Below, piece by piece: positions 15,552 through 25,775 of a DNA stretch of 64,000 nt. Location of the stretch: assembly GCA_003298465.1 (NCBI GenBank), contig QNGA01000014.1, positions 1-64,000 of the forward strand. Reading direction: 5' to 3'. The position numbers and the translations under genes are program-made. Within the stretch, counting starts at the first letter, position 1, and each line of letters starts with the position of its first letter. Below the pieces are notes generated by a model. That model saw only the letters and a list, made by a program, of their open reading frames with translations, did not search any database and was not told the origin of the DNA. The stretch comes from a halophilic archaeon. GTDB lineage: Archaea; Halobacteriota; Halobacteria; Halobacteriales; Haladaptataceae.

Positions 15552-18509
15552 ATGACACGTAACAACGATACCACAGACGAATCGATTGACAAGGATCCCG
15601 GCCAACTCGTGCCGCCGCGCGTCGATACGTCGCCCGAAGTTCTTGGGTCGATGACTGTCGACGATGTCAAGGCGACCGCGCCGGCGGGCATCAGTTTCAT
15701 CGGCGGCGGTGTCGGCCTGCTTACGGGCAACGCTGCAGTCATGGCCGCCGGATTCGGAGGCGGCGTACTACTCGGTGCTGGCGGCCTCGGAATGCGGATC
15801 ACCAACCGCTGGTATACATCGCCGCGCGAACGACTTTCAGCGTGGCGTGACCACCTCTCACGACGCCATGACGATGACACCGACGTCAATACCGACGTCG
15901 CGGGCGTAGTCGATGTGACTCGTCGCGGATTCGTGAAGATGGCTGATGGTCGGTACGTCGCGCCGATACCTGTCAAAGGCCGTAATACGGCGAAGATGGA
16001 CGCTGACGAGCGTCATCAGCTAGCAGCGGCGCTTTCCCAGGCGATTGACGAGCAAATCCATGACATACCGTTCCGAATCTACTCGACGACCCGTGAGGCG
16101 GACGTCGACGACGTGACCAAGCGATACGAGGATGTAGCGCTCGACCCGTCGACGTCCGATGCGCAGACGGACGTGCTGTTCGACATCATTGATTGGATGA
16201 CCGAGCAGTCTGCGCCATCGTGGGACACTCGCGAGTGGCGGCACTACGTTGTCGTCGAGGCGGACGCCAACGCGGTCCTCGCAAACACTGACCCAAGTAT
16301 CCTGTCGATGATGAACCCGCTTGCCGACACTGGCACCGAGTCGGTCGACGACAACCAGATAGAGTCGGAGCTACGCGACCGCGTCGACACCGTTGCGAAT
16401 GCTATCGAATCTGTCCCCGGCCTCGACACGGCCGCGCCGACGCCCGCCGAATCGCTCGACGTTATCCGCGACTACTGGGGCCACGACGAGCCGCTCTCCG
16501 AGCAGCTTGTCGACGAAGTTGTCGCCGGCATCGCCAACGCTGGTCGCGTCACAGCGACCGACTGGACGCCGCGCAAAGGATGGGTCGACGTCGGCGGCGA
16601 GTACGCCAAAGCAATGTGGCTGTCGGAGTACCCGACCGAACCGGCGAGTCTCTGGCTCAAACGACTCTGCACGCTCCGGGGCGTCGACGTCGACCTCTGC
16701 GTGAACGTCGACCCGGAAACGATGGACAAGGCAATTCACGAAGCTGGCAAACAGGCGGCGAATGTCGGGGCGGAGAACGACCAGCGCGCCGAGGAGCAGG
16801 ATATCAGCGCGATGGATACTGAGAACGCGAGTGACGCCTATCGCAAGGTTCGTGCGCTACTGCAGGAGACGCCGAGCCAAGCGTGGCAGATGAGTACTTA
16901 CGTTGTCGTCCGCGCGACAGACAGAGACGCACTCGACGCCGCTCGCAACGAGATGGCGGACATGTCGTTCGACAATGTCGACGCCGCGAAACACGAGGCG
17001 CTAGCGGACGCTGAGGACGAGGTCCGAGAGACGCTGTCGCGGTCGCCGGTGAACGCGACGCCGATTACACCGTCGATAGCACAAGAGATGGCGTTCCGTG
17101 CCGCGTCGCCGTTCACACGCGACGTCTGGGACGACGAGACGGAGGTTGACAAGAAACGGCGCGTGCCGGGCGCTGTCATCGGGTCCATGTTCCCGTTTGC
17201 GACCGCTAATCTTCGCGAGGACAACGGCATGGACTGGGGCCGCAACGAGGAAAACGGTAGTCTGCTCCGACTGTCACCGTTTGAACGCGGTGGCGCACCA
17301 CACATACTCACGATCGGCCAGTCGCGGTCGGGCAAGACTTACTCGGCGTCGAAGGCCGCAATACGGTGGTATCTCGAACGCGACGACCGGACGCTTATCG
17401 TCTGTGACACGCAGAAAGGATTCGATGGGCTAACTGACGTCTGCGGCGGGAAGCACATCGAGGTTGACGGCGACCAGAGCGTGAATCCGCTGCATATCGA
17501 ACCGCCGGCGCACGACGCCGACGCATCGTCCGAGTTCCGGCTGACTGTCGAGGAGACCGTCGGGTTCATGACCAGCATCCTACGGAGTGAAGGCGTCGAA
17601 AACCCCGGCAAGTACGCGCCGCTACTGTCGCAGGCCGCTGAGAAGACGCTCTCGAACGCCGGTATTGATCCAGACAACCCCGCGTCGTTCGTCCGTGAGT
17701 CACCACACCTCGGCAACCTTATCGAGACGGTCGTCGATATGCACGAGAACCCTGAGCGGTACACGTGGTCAAACGGATTAGAGATAGAGAAGCACAAAGA
17801 CCAGTGTGCAGACCTCCTAACGAAACTCCGCTCGTTCCAGGACGACGGCAAATACAATAGTCTCATCGGGGATGACAGTCTCGGCTTGCTCGACGACGAT
17901 GTCGATATGGCGTACCTCGATCTGCATACCGTCAAGAATAGCGGCGACGCGGAGAAATCCGCGATGCTTCAGTTGATGCTCTCGCAGGTCCGTGAGAAAA
18001 TCAAGTCGTGCGACGGGGAGGTCGTGTTCATGCTCGACGAAGCGCACATTCTTCTCAGCAACGACCGCACCGCGGAATGGCTTGAGAAAGCTGCCCGGGA
18101 GTTCGCACGCTACGACGCCGCTCTCTGGTTCCTGTCACAGTCGCCCCAGGACTTCGTCGCCGGAGAGAACGAGAGCGACGCGAAGGACACGATTCGAGCG
18201 CAGTGTTCCATGATTCAGTTCTTTAAGACACCGCGAGTCGATCCGGACGTTCTCGGTCAATTCGACCTCAACAAGACACAAATTGAATTCGTCCGCGAGA
18301 AGGCTGTCCGCGGCAAGGAAGGCCGCGGATTCTCCGAATGCCTAATTGACGCCGAGGACGTCCAAGGCTGGCTACCGTGCTACGTTGAGGCGTCGCCGGT
18401 CGAGGACGACATCCTAACGCAGACACGAGATGGCGCTGAAGATGACGACACGATCGACGTCGACGCCGCGGACAGTGTCGCCGCGACCGACGGAGGAGTC
18501 GATGAATGA
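15552..18509 (+). CDS. VirB4-like conjugation ATPase
   Basis: A 985-residue protein. A hydrophobic hairpin at about 38-80 (ISFIGGGVGLLTGNAAVMAA onward) should anchor it to the membrane. A long N-terminal region precedes the ATPase, where Walker A is GQSRSGKT (about 588-596), followed by the DTQKGFDGL and VNPLHIEPP strand typical of VirB4, and Walker B is VVFMLDEAH (about 823-831). A C-terminal LWFLSQSPQDF segment is the sensor-like motif. VirB4 proteins energise assembly and substrate transfer in type IV secretion. Its stop overlaps the next gene start (ATGA), so the two ATPases are co-translated. Family placement is strong on motifs; the role in DNA transfer is inferred. Confidence 0.8.
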   Translation: MTRNNDTTDESIDKDPGQLVPPRVDTSPEVLGSMTVDDVKATAPAGISFIGGGVGLLTGNAAVMAAGFGGGVLLGAGGLGMRITNRWYTSPRERLSAWRDHLSRRHDDDTDVNTDVAGVVDVTRRGFVKMADGRYVAPIPVKGRNTAKMDADERHQLAAALSQAIDEQIHDIPFRIYSTTREADVDDVTKRYEDVALDPSTSDAQTDVLFDIIDWMTEQSAPSWDTREWRHYVVVEADANAVLANTDPSILSMMNPLADTGTESVDDNQIESELRDRVDTVANAIESVPGLDTAAPTPAESLDVIRDYWGHDEPLSEQLVDEVVAGIANAGRVTATDWTPRKGWVDVGGEYAKAMWLSEYPTEPASLWLKRLCTLRGVDVDLCVNVDPETMDKAIHEAGKQAANVGAENDQRAEEQDISAMDTENASDAYRKVRALLQETPSQAWQMSTYVVVRATDRDALDAARNEMADMSFDNVDAAKHEALADAEDEVRETLSRSPVNATPITPSIAQEMAFRAASPFTRDVWDDETEVDKKRRVPGAVIGSMFPFATANLREDNGMDWGRNEENGSLLRLSPFERGGAPHILTIGQSRSGKTYSASKAAIRWYLERDDRTLIVCDTQKGFDGLTDVCGGKHIEVDGDQSVNPLHIEPPAHDADASSEFRLTVEETVGFMTSILRSEGVENPGKYAPLLSQAAEKTLSNAGIDPDNPASFVRESPHLGNLIETVVDMHENPERYTWSNGLEIEKHKDQCADLLTKLRSFQDDGKYNSLIGDDSLGLLDDDVDMAYLDLHTVKNSGDAEKSAMLQLMLSQVREKIKSCDGEVVFMLDEAHILLSNDRTAEWLEKAAREFARYDAALWFLSQSPQDFVAGENESDAKDTIRAQCSMIQFFKTPRVDPDVLGQFDLNKTQIEFVREKAVRGKEGRGFSECLIDAEDVQGWLPCYVEASPVEDDILTQTRDGAEDDDTIDVDAADSVAATDGGVDE

Positions 18510-21500
18510 GCTTGCTCGACCGCTTCTCGTCGTCGCGGTCGACCGAGACGTCTGGGTACGAGGCCGCCGAGATTGACGCCGACCTTGCCGACGCGTTGAC
18601 GTCGCCCGGAGAGCGTGACGCTATCTCAGTCCGTCCCCACAAGGACAATGGTGGGATTGAGGCGATGGGCGACGTTCTTGAGTCGCTGCATAGCGTCGAT
18701 ACCGAGTCGCCGCTACTCCGCGGCGGCGAGACGAACATTAGCTCTGCTCACACATTCGAAATGCGATTCACGCGGCCGCCGGAGGGTGGCGACCGTGCTG
18801 TCTCGCTGCACTACGTCGCCGGCGATGACCGCACCGACGGTGCGCTCGAACGCCAGCTACAGACGCAGTACCCCGATTCGCAACTCAATCGGATGTCGTC
18901 GCGACTACTCGCCGACGACGTCGAAGGTCGATACGTTGCCGGTGCTACGCTCAACCTCCGGCGATACACGCTCTATCCCATCAAGAACATCGACCTGCCG
19001 GGATTCACGACTGATCCGACCGGATCGATTCTTGAGGAGATGGTCGGCGCGCAAGACGAAACGTCGGCGGGAGCGGACGTCATCGTGCAGATGCAGTTTA
19101 AGCCGGCGCATCGCTCCTGGACGCAAGGCGTCGAGGACGGGCACGGTGTCATCGACGACGATGATGAGAGCGTTCGTGGAACACCGAGTATCAAGATGCT
19201 CGCGAAAAACCTCCGACAGCCGACCTACGAGAAGCAGTGGCGGACGTTTCCATTCACTCGTGAAGAGGTCGAGTACTCGCCGTCAAAGGTCGACAAGCAG
19301 GTCGCGAAGCTCCTCGAGGAACAGCAGGGCGAGAAAGGCTGGCGGCTCTGTCTGCGTGTCCTAGCGGTAAGCGAGGACCGTGAGGTCGTCGTCAACCGAG
19401 CAAGCCACACCGCCGGCATGTTCCGCAACTTCTACGAGAACAACGCCGAGCAGACGTTTGTCCCGGATCCGCTCGACCAGAGCGAGGTTGTCGACGTCGC
19501 GGAGCGCGCCGCTCGTCGCGAGTGGCACGACCGCAGCATCGTGAAGGCGCAACGCGAGGTCGCCGGCCTTCTCAATGTCCCGAAAGCCGAGTTCGTGACC
19601 ACGAACAAAATGCCGTGGGCGCTCACCAAGCCGGGGTCGGGCGTACCGGTCGGGACACCGCGCGTTGACTGGGACGCACTCGACGCGACGCCCGACTCGG
19701 AGAAGGAGCAGCAGGTCGCGATGCTTGACGAGAGCAGCGAACCGGGCGACCCGATCTGGCTTGGATTCGGCGCGAAACACGGGACAGAGGCCGGCATCTA
19801 CGAGGAATACCTAAACGCACACATGCAGGTGACCGGTGGGACGCGGAAAGGCAAGACGACCGCGCTCACCAACATCAATCGACAACTCGCCGAACGCGGG
19901 TACGGCGGCCTCGTCGTTGTGAATGGGAAGGAGAGCGATGAAGACCGGTTCATCGAAGAATTCCCTGCCGACCGCGATCCCGAAGACTTCGTGTTCATCG
20001 ACACTGGCGACGACTACGACAAGCGCGTTCGCTTCAACCTGCTCGAAGTCCCAACCGACGCCGAACCGGGGACCGCAGAGTTCGACTCAGCGGCCGAATC
20101 GCTTGCCGAAGACTGGGCGGCGTCGTTCGCCGAGGCTGGCGGTGGGTCCGATAACTATTGGGGCGCGCTCATGGACCGCGTCACGAAGACCGTCATCGTC
20201 GGCCTCGCGAAGCGCGGCGACAAGGCGACGCCGCTTGACGTCGCGGCGGCCTGCTCGTCGTCCGACGGTCTCGACAAATTTAGTCAATTCATGGACGACG
20301 AACGAATCGCGTTCGTCCGCCAACAAGCCGAACGCATCGCCGAGAAGGAGGACACTGACCTCGAACCACTCGCAGGACGTATGGACATCCTGACGCGGCA
20401 TGCCGGCCTACGAAACTTCCTCTGCGCTCGCGACCCGTCAGCATCGATTCAGGACCTTGTTGAAGACGGTAAGTGGTGCATCGTCCGCATCGACCCGAAC
20501 CTCTCTGAGACCGAGATCAAGTTCATGCTGACGCCGCTCGTCCGCCGCTTCTACACGGCGAAGAAGACAGCAGCAGACGCACCACGGTTCTACCTTATGT
20601 GGGACGAGTTCGACAAGGCAGTGTCGCCGAACACGAACGTTCACGAACTGCTGTCTATCGCCGGTGGCCACGACTTTCGGATGATTCTGTCGTGTCAGGC
20701 CCCGTCGAACCAGCTGTACGGCAAGCTGAAGAACGCCATGCAGAACCAAGTCGACACCGCGCTATCGTTCGGTACCGGCGAAGAAGATGCGAAGTACGTC
20801 GCGTCACACCACTCGGTCGACGCCGACGCGCTCTCCGGCATGGGTCGGTACAAGTTCTGGCTACGAACGTACTACCGACACATGGGCGAGGAGGACAAGA
20901 CCGACTCATACCTCGTCAATGCGTTCCCACCGACCCGCGAGGTCCGCGAAAAGGTCGAAGGCACGACACCGCATGACGCCGAGCAGATGAAGCGCCAGAG
21001 CGTCGAGCTATACGGTGACGTCCCCAAGTCCGCCGAAGAGCTACAGGCTGAGTCGGAGTTCTACAACGACGTCGACGCCCCAACCGACGCCGATACCGCC
21101 GACGGCAAGCAGGCGCGAAATGCGGCACTGAAAGCCGTCTACGACGAGACGATTCGCCACGGCGACCCCGGCGGCTGGATTGCAGTCGCGGAGTGTGTCG
21201 ACCGGCTGAATCGGTATCTGCCAAGCGTCGACGCGACCGATGCTGGGAAGGCATGGCGGAAGGTCCTGCAAGAGGTGCCCGACCCCTACATCGACCGGCG
21301 TGAGGTCGACGACGAGATGGAAGTCAAGCCCTTGGATACGGGGTTCTTGAATCTTGGCGACAGCGAGAACGACGGGAAAGCCGAACACTGGGCGCCAATG
21401 GCTGACGCCTACGTGCCCATGACGCAACTCGGGTTTATCTTCGAGATCCCCGAGCAGACCGGCGACGCTATGCCCGATGGACTAGCGCGGTTGGACGACG

Positions 21501-22288
21501 TGATCGAGATCAATCGGGACGATGACCCCGACGAAATTGCGGACGCAGTGAACGCCTATCGCGAGGACCACCCGCTTCTAGATCGTCTTGCAGGGACGAG
21601 TGACGCCTACATTGAGAGCGAGCACACGACCGGGAGCACTCAGCCCTCACAGACGGTGAAGAATCTCGCTCAAGCGCATAATGCCGGGCACCGGTGTCTG
21701 TTCTTTGCTCGCGAAGATGTGGCCGAACAGGTCTATGAGACAGTTGCGACGGAGCCGTTCTGTTGCCGGAGCAGTCATCCAGATGAAGGCGAGCAACGGT
21801 TCTACACTGGGACCAACACGCTCAGTATTGATGGAGAGACAATCACCCGGCCTGGTGGCCGTGAGAACGTCTGGGTGTATGACGAGCAGACCGGCAAATA
21901 CGAACTTCGTGACGGGGATGGGACGGTGCATGCCCGGTTCAACTCGGCGGCGGACATCTTCACCGACGCCAGCGCCTACCCAGACGGCGGCGACCGGAAC
22001 GTGAAACCGCCGATCATTCCCGAGTATGAGATGGACGGCGACCTGCACGAAGTTGAGTGGGACGTGATTGTGGTGCCATCGGAAACGAAGACGCCGATGG
22101 ATATCCGGCTGTACGAGGACGACGAGCAGACGCCACTCCCTGATCTCCTATCTGACGACAAGCAGGCCGAGAAGATTGAACAAGAGAGCCAGGCCCAGTC
22201 CGAGACTCAATTACAACAGCAGGACAGTGAGACGATGCAGGGGGAGTCAGCGGACGACGAGAGCGACGAGTCCCTGCCGCGACTCTAA
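18506..22288 (+). CDS. VirD4/TraG/HerA-like coupling ATPase
   Basis: A 1260-residue protein. Walker A is TGGTRKGKTT (about 443-452) and Walker B is FYLMWDEFDKA (about 695-705), followed by the MILSCQAPSNQLYGKLKNAM segment, which corresponds to the conserved glutamine motif of TraG/TraD-type coupling proteins. The N-terminal 400 residues hold no clear membrane helix, so it may associate with the membrane through the VirB4- or VirB6-like partner. A C-terminal acidic extension of about 400 residues with a Gln-rich tail (about 1225-1250) is unusual and may recognise substrate. It starts within the VirB4-like stop and overlaps the convergent regulator gene by 4 bp. Coupling proteins deliver DNA to the secretion channel. 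Confidence 0.78.
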   Translation: MSLLDRFSSSRSTETSGYEAAEIDADLADALTSPGERDAISVRPHKDNGGIEAMGDVLESLHSVDTESPLLRGGETNISSAHTFEMRFTRPPEGGDRAVSLHYVAGDDRTDGALERQLQTQYPDSQLNRMSSRLLADDVEGRYVAGATLNLRRYTLYPIKNIDLPGFTTDPTGSILEEMVGAQDETSAGADVIVQMQFKPAHRSWTQGVEDGHGVIDDDDESVRGTPSIKMLAKNLRQPTYEKQWRTFPFTREEVEYSPSKVDKQVAKLLEEQQGEKGWRLCLRVLAVSEDREVVVNRASHTAGMFRNFYENNAEQTFVPDPLDQSEVVDVAERAARREWHDRSIVKAQREVAGLLNVPKAEFVTTNKMPWALTKPGSGVPVGTPRVDWDALDATPDSEKEQQVAMLDESSEPGDPIWLGFGAKHGTEAGIYEEYLNAHMQVTGGTRKGKTTALTNINRQLAERGYGGLVVVNGKESDEDRFIEEFPADRDPEDFVFIDTGDDYDKRVRFNLLEVPTDAEPGTAEFDSAAESLAEDWAASFAEAGGGSDNYWGALMDRVTKTVIVGLAKRGDKATPLDVAAACSSSDGLDKFSQFMDDERIAFVRQQAERIAEKEDTDLEPLAGRMDILTRHAGLRNFLCARDPSASIQDLVEDGKWCIVRIDPNLSETEIKFMLTPLVRRFYTAKKTAADAPRFYLMWDEFDKAVSPNTNVHELLSIAGGHDFRMILSCQAPSNQLYGKLKNAMQNQVDTALSFGTGEEDAKYVASHHSVDADALSGMGRYKFWLRTYYRHMGEEDKTDSYLVNAFPPTREVREKVEGTTPHDAEQMKRQSVELYGDVPKSAEELQAESEFYNDVDAPTDADTADGKQARNAALKAVYDETIRHGDPGGWIAVAECVDRLNRYLPSVDATDAGKAWRKVLQEVPDPYIDRREVDDEMEVKPLDTGFLNLGDSENDGKAEHWAPMADAYVPMTQLGFIFEIPEQTGDAMPDGLARLDDVIEINRDDDPDEIADAVNAYREDHPLLDRLAGTSDAYIESEHTTGSTQPSQTVKNLAQAHNAGHRCLFFAREDVAEQVYETVATEPFCCRSSHPDEGEQRFYTGTNTLSIDGETITRPGGRENVWVYDEQTGKYELRDGDGTVHARFNSAADIFTDASAYPDGGDRNVKPPIIPEYEMDGDLHEVEWDVIVVPSETKTPMDIRLYEDDEQTPLPDLLSDDKQAEKIEQESQAQSETQLQQQDSETMQGESADDESDESLPRL

Positions 22289-22758
22289 GCATCGTCGACT
22301 GTTTGTTGCAGACTTTCGACAGCATCAGCCATCTGGTTGTAGGCCTCGCTCATCTGATCCTGCTGCTCCCGAAGCTCTTCTACTTGTGCCGCTAATTCAT
22401 CAACCTGCGCTTCCAGCTGCCGCAGATCTTCGACGGATGGATACTGTTTGATAGTTGAATTATCTAGGTACTTCTCCCCCCGCTCCGTAAGCGCATAGAC
22501 CTTTGATGGCGACCCACCACCCTCTTTCTCATTTCCGATAACTTCGACCAATCCCCACTCTGTGAGCGCGCCCATATGATAAGGCATGCTCCCCGATGGG
22601 ACGCCCACTGCCTCCCGCAGCTGGCCGGTAGGAATCCCACCACCATCATCTTCTGTGGCCCGGGCAACCGCGGCGAGCAAGGTGGCGCGATCCTGGCTCA
22701 TCTGGTCATCGATAGCGTCGAACGACGGCTGATCACCAGCAGATGTATCATCTATCAT
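22285..22758 (-). CDS. winged-helix regulator with C-terminal coiled coil
   Basis: A 157-residue protein. Residues about 22-100 form a winged helix: TLLAAVARATEDDGGGIPTG, a recognition helix in VGVPSGSMPYHMGALTEWGL, then a wing (GSPSKVYALTERG). Residues 110-157 are a heptad coiled coil (QLEAQVDELAAQVEELREQQ), giving a dimer. It is convergent with the coupling ATPase (4 bp overlap) and its promoter faces the GACWGTC repeat region. It may regulate the transfer operon or bind the repeats; this is inferred from position only. Confidence 0.7.
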   Translation of the reverse strand: MIDDTSAGDQPSFDAIDDQMSQDRATLLAAVARATEDDGGGIPTGQLREAVGVPSGSMPYHMGALTEWGLVEVIGNEKEGGGSPSKVYALTERGEKYLDNSTIKQYPSVEDLRQLEAQVDELAAQVEELREQQDQMSEAYNQMADAVESLQQTVDDA

Positions 22759-23139
22759 ACTACGATCTATTGAGCGTTAATTCTCCCAAGGCCTTAATTT
22801 CTACGCCTGTATTAAGGCCTGATCAAATTCTCCCGACAACTATACCTGACTAACAAGGAGAATTGCGTGCATGCCGGTGGAGGAGCTCTGGCGAGATGTA
22901 TACTGGAAGTGATGGTGTGTGCTGGTGGTGGAGTGAGCCGGGAGCGCTGGCGGTGTGAAGGAGTAGTCTTGGAGTATGGTGGGCGAGGTGAGTGAACGTG
23001 AGCGAGAGGACGATGTGATGATGTGAGTGGGGGCACCGGCTGGTGGCGAGACTGGTGGCATCCACGATGTGCGTGAGGACAGAGCGGCACCCAGCTCCTT
23101 AGTAAACGATATGAAATATAGTGTGGGAGCGACGGGGAG

Positions 23140-24404
23140 GACAGTCAGAGTATAGCAGGCGGGAGTGACAGTCAAAATTATGCGAAAAGATGTGGATGGC
23201 GACGGTAGAAGCGTATCAATATGGACCGTGTGGTGAGTGACGGCCCACAGGGAGGAGCGCAGCGAGAGATGAAGCAACCCGAGTTGAGATGTGGGACAGT
23301 CACCAGGAGCACGAGAGAACATCTCTGGAGGATGTCATAGCGGTGTGGGACAGTCATAGTGAGCGTAGCGGAAGAGTGAACCAGAGCGGATCAAGTGCCA
23401 CTAGTCACCCAAAGCGGAGATGGGAAGCAGACAGATGACAGTACCAGTCCGACAGTCACCACGCGCATCCACAGGAGCGAGACAGAGGACGAACCGGGCA
23501 GGAGGATCTAGTTTGGGACTCCATCAATACGAGAGCCATTACGGCACTGTCTCTGGGAGTACCGATACGAGACGATGGCCGGGTACCGAGATACCCTAGA
23601 GTGCACGAGCCTGGCGAGGGACAGCAAATAGAACTCCCATAGAGTGGCAGGAAGTCAGGGGTGAACAAGCACCGTGCTACCTCCAACGAAGACAGTCCAC
23701 GTGGGACTACCGACCAATAGCATGGGACAGCCAGCCAGGAGAGTCTCTGCAAGCCAGGCCGTGACGACCAAGCCGAGGAAGGAGGTGCCGGCCGACGAGC
23801 ACGACCAGGTGCCAGCAGTCACGCGACAGACCTGGGTGCCGACACCAACGCGAGATCTGGGTGCCACGAGTGACACGACAGGCCGGGGTGCCAGTCAGGC
23901 GAGCAGCGCCAGAAGAGAGGTGCGAGTGACCAGCGACGAGCCGACTGTCCAGCCAGGGGGACTGTCCACCGAGCGAAAAACCAAACTCACTGACCTCGAG
24001 CAGCATCACCACGGCAACCCTCCGATGGTCCACGGCACGACTGCCAGGATTAGCAATCCCAGACTGCCATCCCAGCACGTCCCAAAGGGGACTGTCATCC
24101 GAAGCGAACCAGATGTACGGAAGAGACGCAAACACCACTGGCCATGGCCATATTACTCCGGAAATCTGGTGTCCGTATCACGCGAACCAGGCGACTGTCA
24201 GCCAGAGCGTGAGCAGCCGACTGTCCACCAGGGCGACACCCGAGACGTCCACAGCGAGACGACCAGCGACTGTCAATCCAAGTCCGAGCAGAGGTCTGAC
24301 TGTCCCCCAGAGCATCACCGGGGAATGACACCACACTACGCCACGATCAGCCCGGGGAAAGGCTGTTTCAGCACGGCCGGCTGTCCGCCAGTCGGGCGAC
24401 AGTC
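23140..24404. repeat. GACWGTC repeat array in a long non-coding region
   Basis: Fourteen copies of GACWGTC. GACAGTC occurs at 23140, 23167, 23295, 23349, 23451 and 23691, then GACTGTC (its reverse complement) at 23943, 23960, 24090, 24193, 24219, 24268 and 24298, then GACAGTC at 24398. The heptamer is nearly its own complement, so orientation rests on the central base, which is A on the left and T on the right. The plus strand also looks G-rich on the left (from about 22860) and C-rich on the right, switching near 23.7-23.9 kb. I see no credible gene from 22759 to 24851; long frames here have random-looking, His/Pro/Arg-rich composition. The region follows the transfer operon, so oriT, a partition centromere or a replication origin are the leading ideas. 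Confidence 0.65.
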
Positions 24405-24851
24405 CTCCTGAGACGGTGATTGAGGGGTATGCGCTCTGTCTGCAGCACAGGTGTGAAAAACTGTCATCAACTCAGCGACTATATCGAACCCGCTACAAAT
24501 AGTCTGTCGCGAGCGACGCGGAGGACGGAATGCGGCGAGCGGGGCGTGCCGTAGAGTACTCCCTGTTCATCCGAGTTCGACGCTCGGTGATCCAACTGAT
24601 ATCTTGGTGGACTTTGAAAAGGCGAGGCCGCTTCGGTTGTCCCCCGACCCAGCTAGCACCGAGTGCAACGAGTGCGCAGCGGAGTTTCCATGAGCGAAAC
24701 GAACGAGAGCAAGTGAGACGCAGTCTCGCGTGGTCGCGGGATGCCGAGCGGCCGAGGGCTTTCACTTTGTCCGTTCTCGTCTCGACTGAGTCAGTCGTGT
24801 GTTGCAAAATGCCGAAGCTATTTATATATAGGTTCGCTAGTATGCAACAGT
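24405..24851. promoter_or_regulatory. intergenic region with promoter for the next operon
   Basis: About 450 bp without a gene. A clear TATA box (TTTATATATA, 24821-24830) is centred about 26 bp before the ATG at 24852, the spacing expected for a leaderless haloarchaeal transcript starting at the start codon. This supports the 24852 start. Confidence 0.6.
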
Positions 24852-25775
24852 ATGCTCACAGAAGGCGAGGTTCGCGCCCTTACTGCCCTCCACGGTGAGC
24901 AGACAATCTCTGAACTCGCAACGAATCTCGATCGGAGTCTCAGCTACACCTCAGAACTCGTTGCACGGCTCGAAACAGCTGGCCTCGTCGAGGCACGCCG
25001 ACAGGGGAAAACAAAGCAGGTTCGACTGTCGGACGCAAGGGCACTCGAGTTACTCACGGACCTCACGCAGCAGTATTCACACATCGACTGGCCGGAGCTG
25101 TTGTCAGGTGCAACCCTCCGTGTGTGCTACTATCTCGACACCCCACGGACTGTGACCGATCTCGCACGTCACGTCGACGTCCACAGAAGCACCGTCCACC
25201 GTGCGCTTGCCCCACTTCAGCATCGCGGAATCGTCTACCAAACCGACAACGGTGCGTACGCACTGAATGACGGCTTCGAACAGCTGAGCGCATTCGCTCG
25301 TGAGCTTGCCCATCACGTCCACCGCCAGACTGTTGAAGAACAGACCGACGCGTACACGATTCTGTGGGAATGCCTCGACGAGTTCCTTGTCCAGACACCG
25401 ACTGAGGTCACCGAGGAGCACTTCATTCCGACAGGGCCAGACCAATTCCAGCGATATGGCCTCCCGCTCTTGGCACGTGACCGTCGATACTATCTCTATT
25501 CGGAGACAATGAGCGAGCTCTCGCCGGAGACATTGTGCTGCCACATGCTCGTGATCGATTCAGGTGCACGGGCTCAGTCATACTGTCTGCTCTTGCTCAG
25601 TCACGTCGACATCAACCGCGACGAACTCCGATCCCAAGCCGTCACGTACGGCGTCGACGACCTCGTCGACGAGCTTTGCACATATCTCGACACCCACGGT
25701 GACCAGCGGACGTCTCGACTTCCTGAGTGGGAGGACTTCCTGGAACTGGCTGACGAGTACGAGGTGACGCTATGA
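24852..25775 (+). CDS. MarR-like two-HTH regulator paired with a nucleotidyltransferase
   Basis: A 307-residue protein. The ATG at 24852 is chosen because a TATA box lies about 26 bp upstream; a longer frame from 24741 reads through the promoter. Two winged helices follow one another: residues about 1-65 (TISELATNLDRSLSYTSELV) and about 95-150 (VTDLARHVDVHRSTVHRALA). The C-terminal half is a mixed acidic domain of unknown fold with YYLYSETMSELSPETLCCHM. It overlaps the nucleotidyltransferase gene by 4 bp (ATGA). The arrangement recalls AbiE-like or DUF6036 type IV toxin-antitoxin pairs, in which the HTH protein is the antitoxin and repressor. Confidence 0.7.
   Translation: MLTEGEVRALTALHGEQTISELATNLDRSLSYTSELVARLETAGLVEARRQGKTKQVRLSDARALELLTDLTQQYSHIDWPELLSGATLRVCYYLDTPRTVTDLARHVDVHRSTVHRALAPLQHRGIVYQTDNGAYALNDGFEQLSAFARELAHHVHRQTVEEQTDAYTILWECLDEFLVQTPTEVTEEHFIPTGPDQFQRYGLPLLARDRRYYLYSETMSELSPETLCCHMLVIDSGARAQSYCLLLLSHVDINRDELRSQAVTYGVDDLVDELCTYLDTHGDQRTSRLPEWEDFLELADEYEVTL

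Noticed and set aside
22812..23322. Long minus-strand frames in the left part of the repeat region
   Set aside because: Low-complexity Ser, His and Pro sequence caused by the G-rich plus strand, with no structure or start context.
23674..24411. Open frame of 245 codons on the plus strand in the repeat region
   Set aside because: Composition is rich in Arg, Pro, Thr and Ser with little of the acidic bias of haloarchaeal proteins, and it spans the GACWGTC array. No domain is visible.
22800..24420. CRISPR array
   Set aside because: The repeats are only 7 bp, irregularly spaced and change orientation. There are no cas genes.
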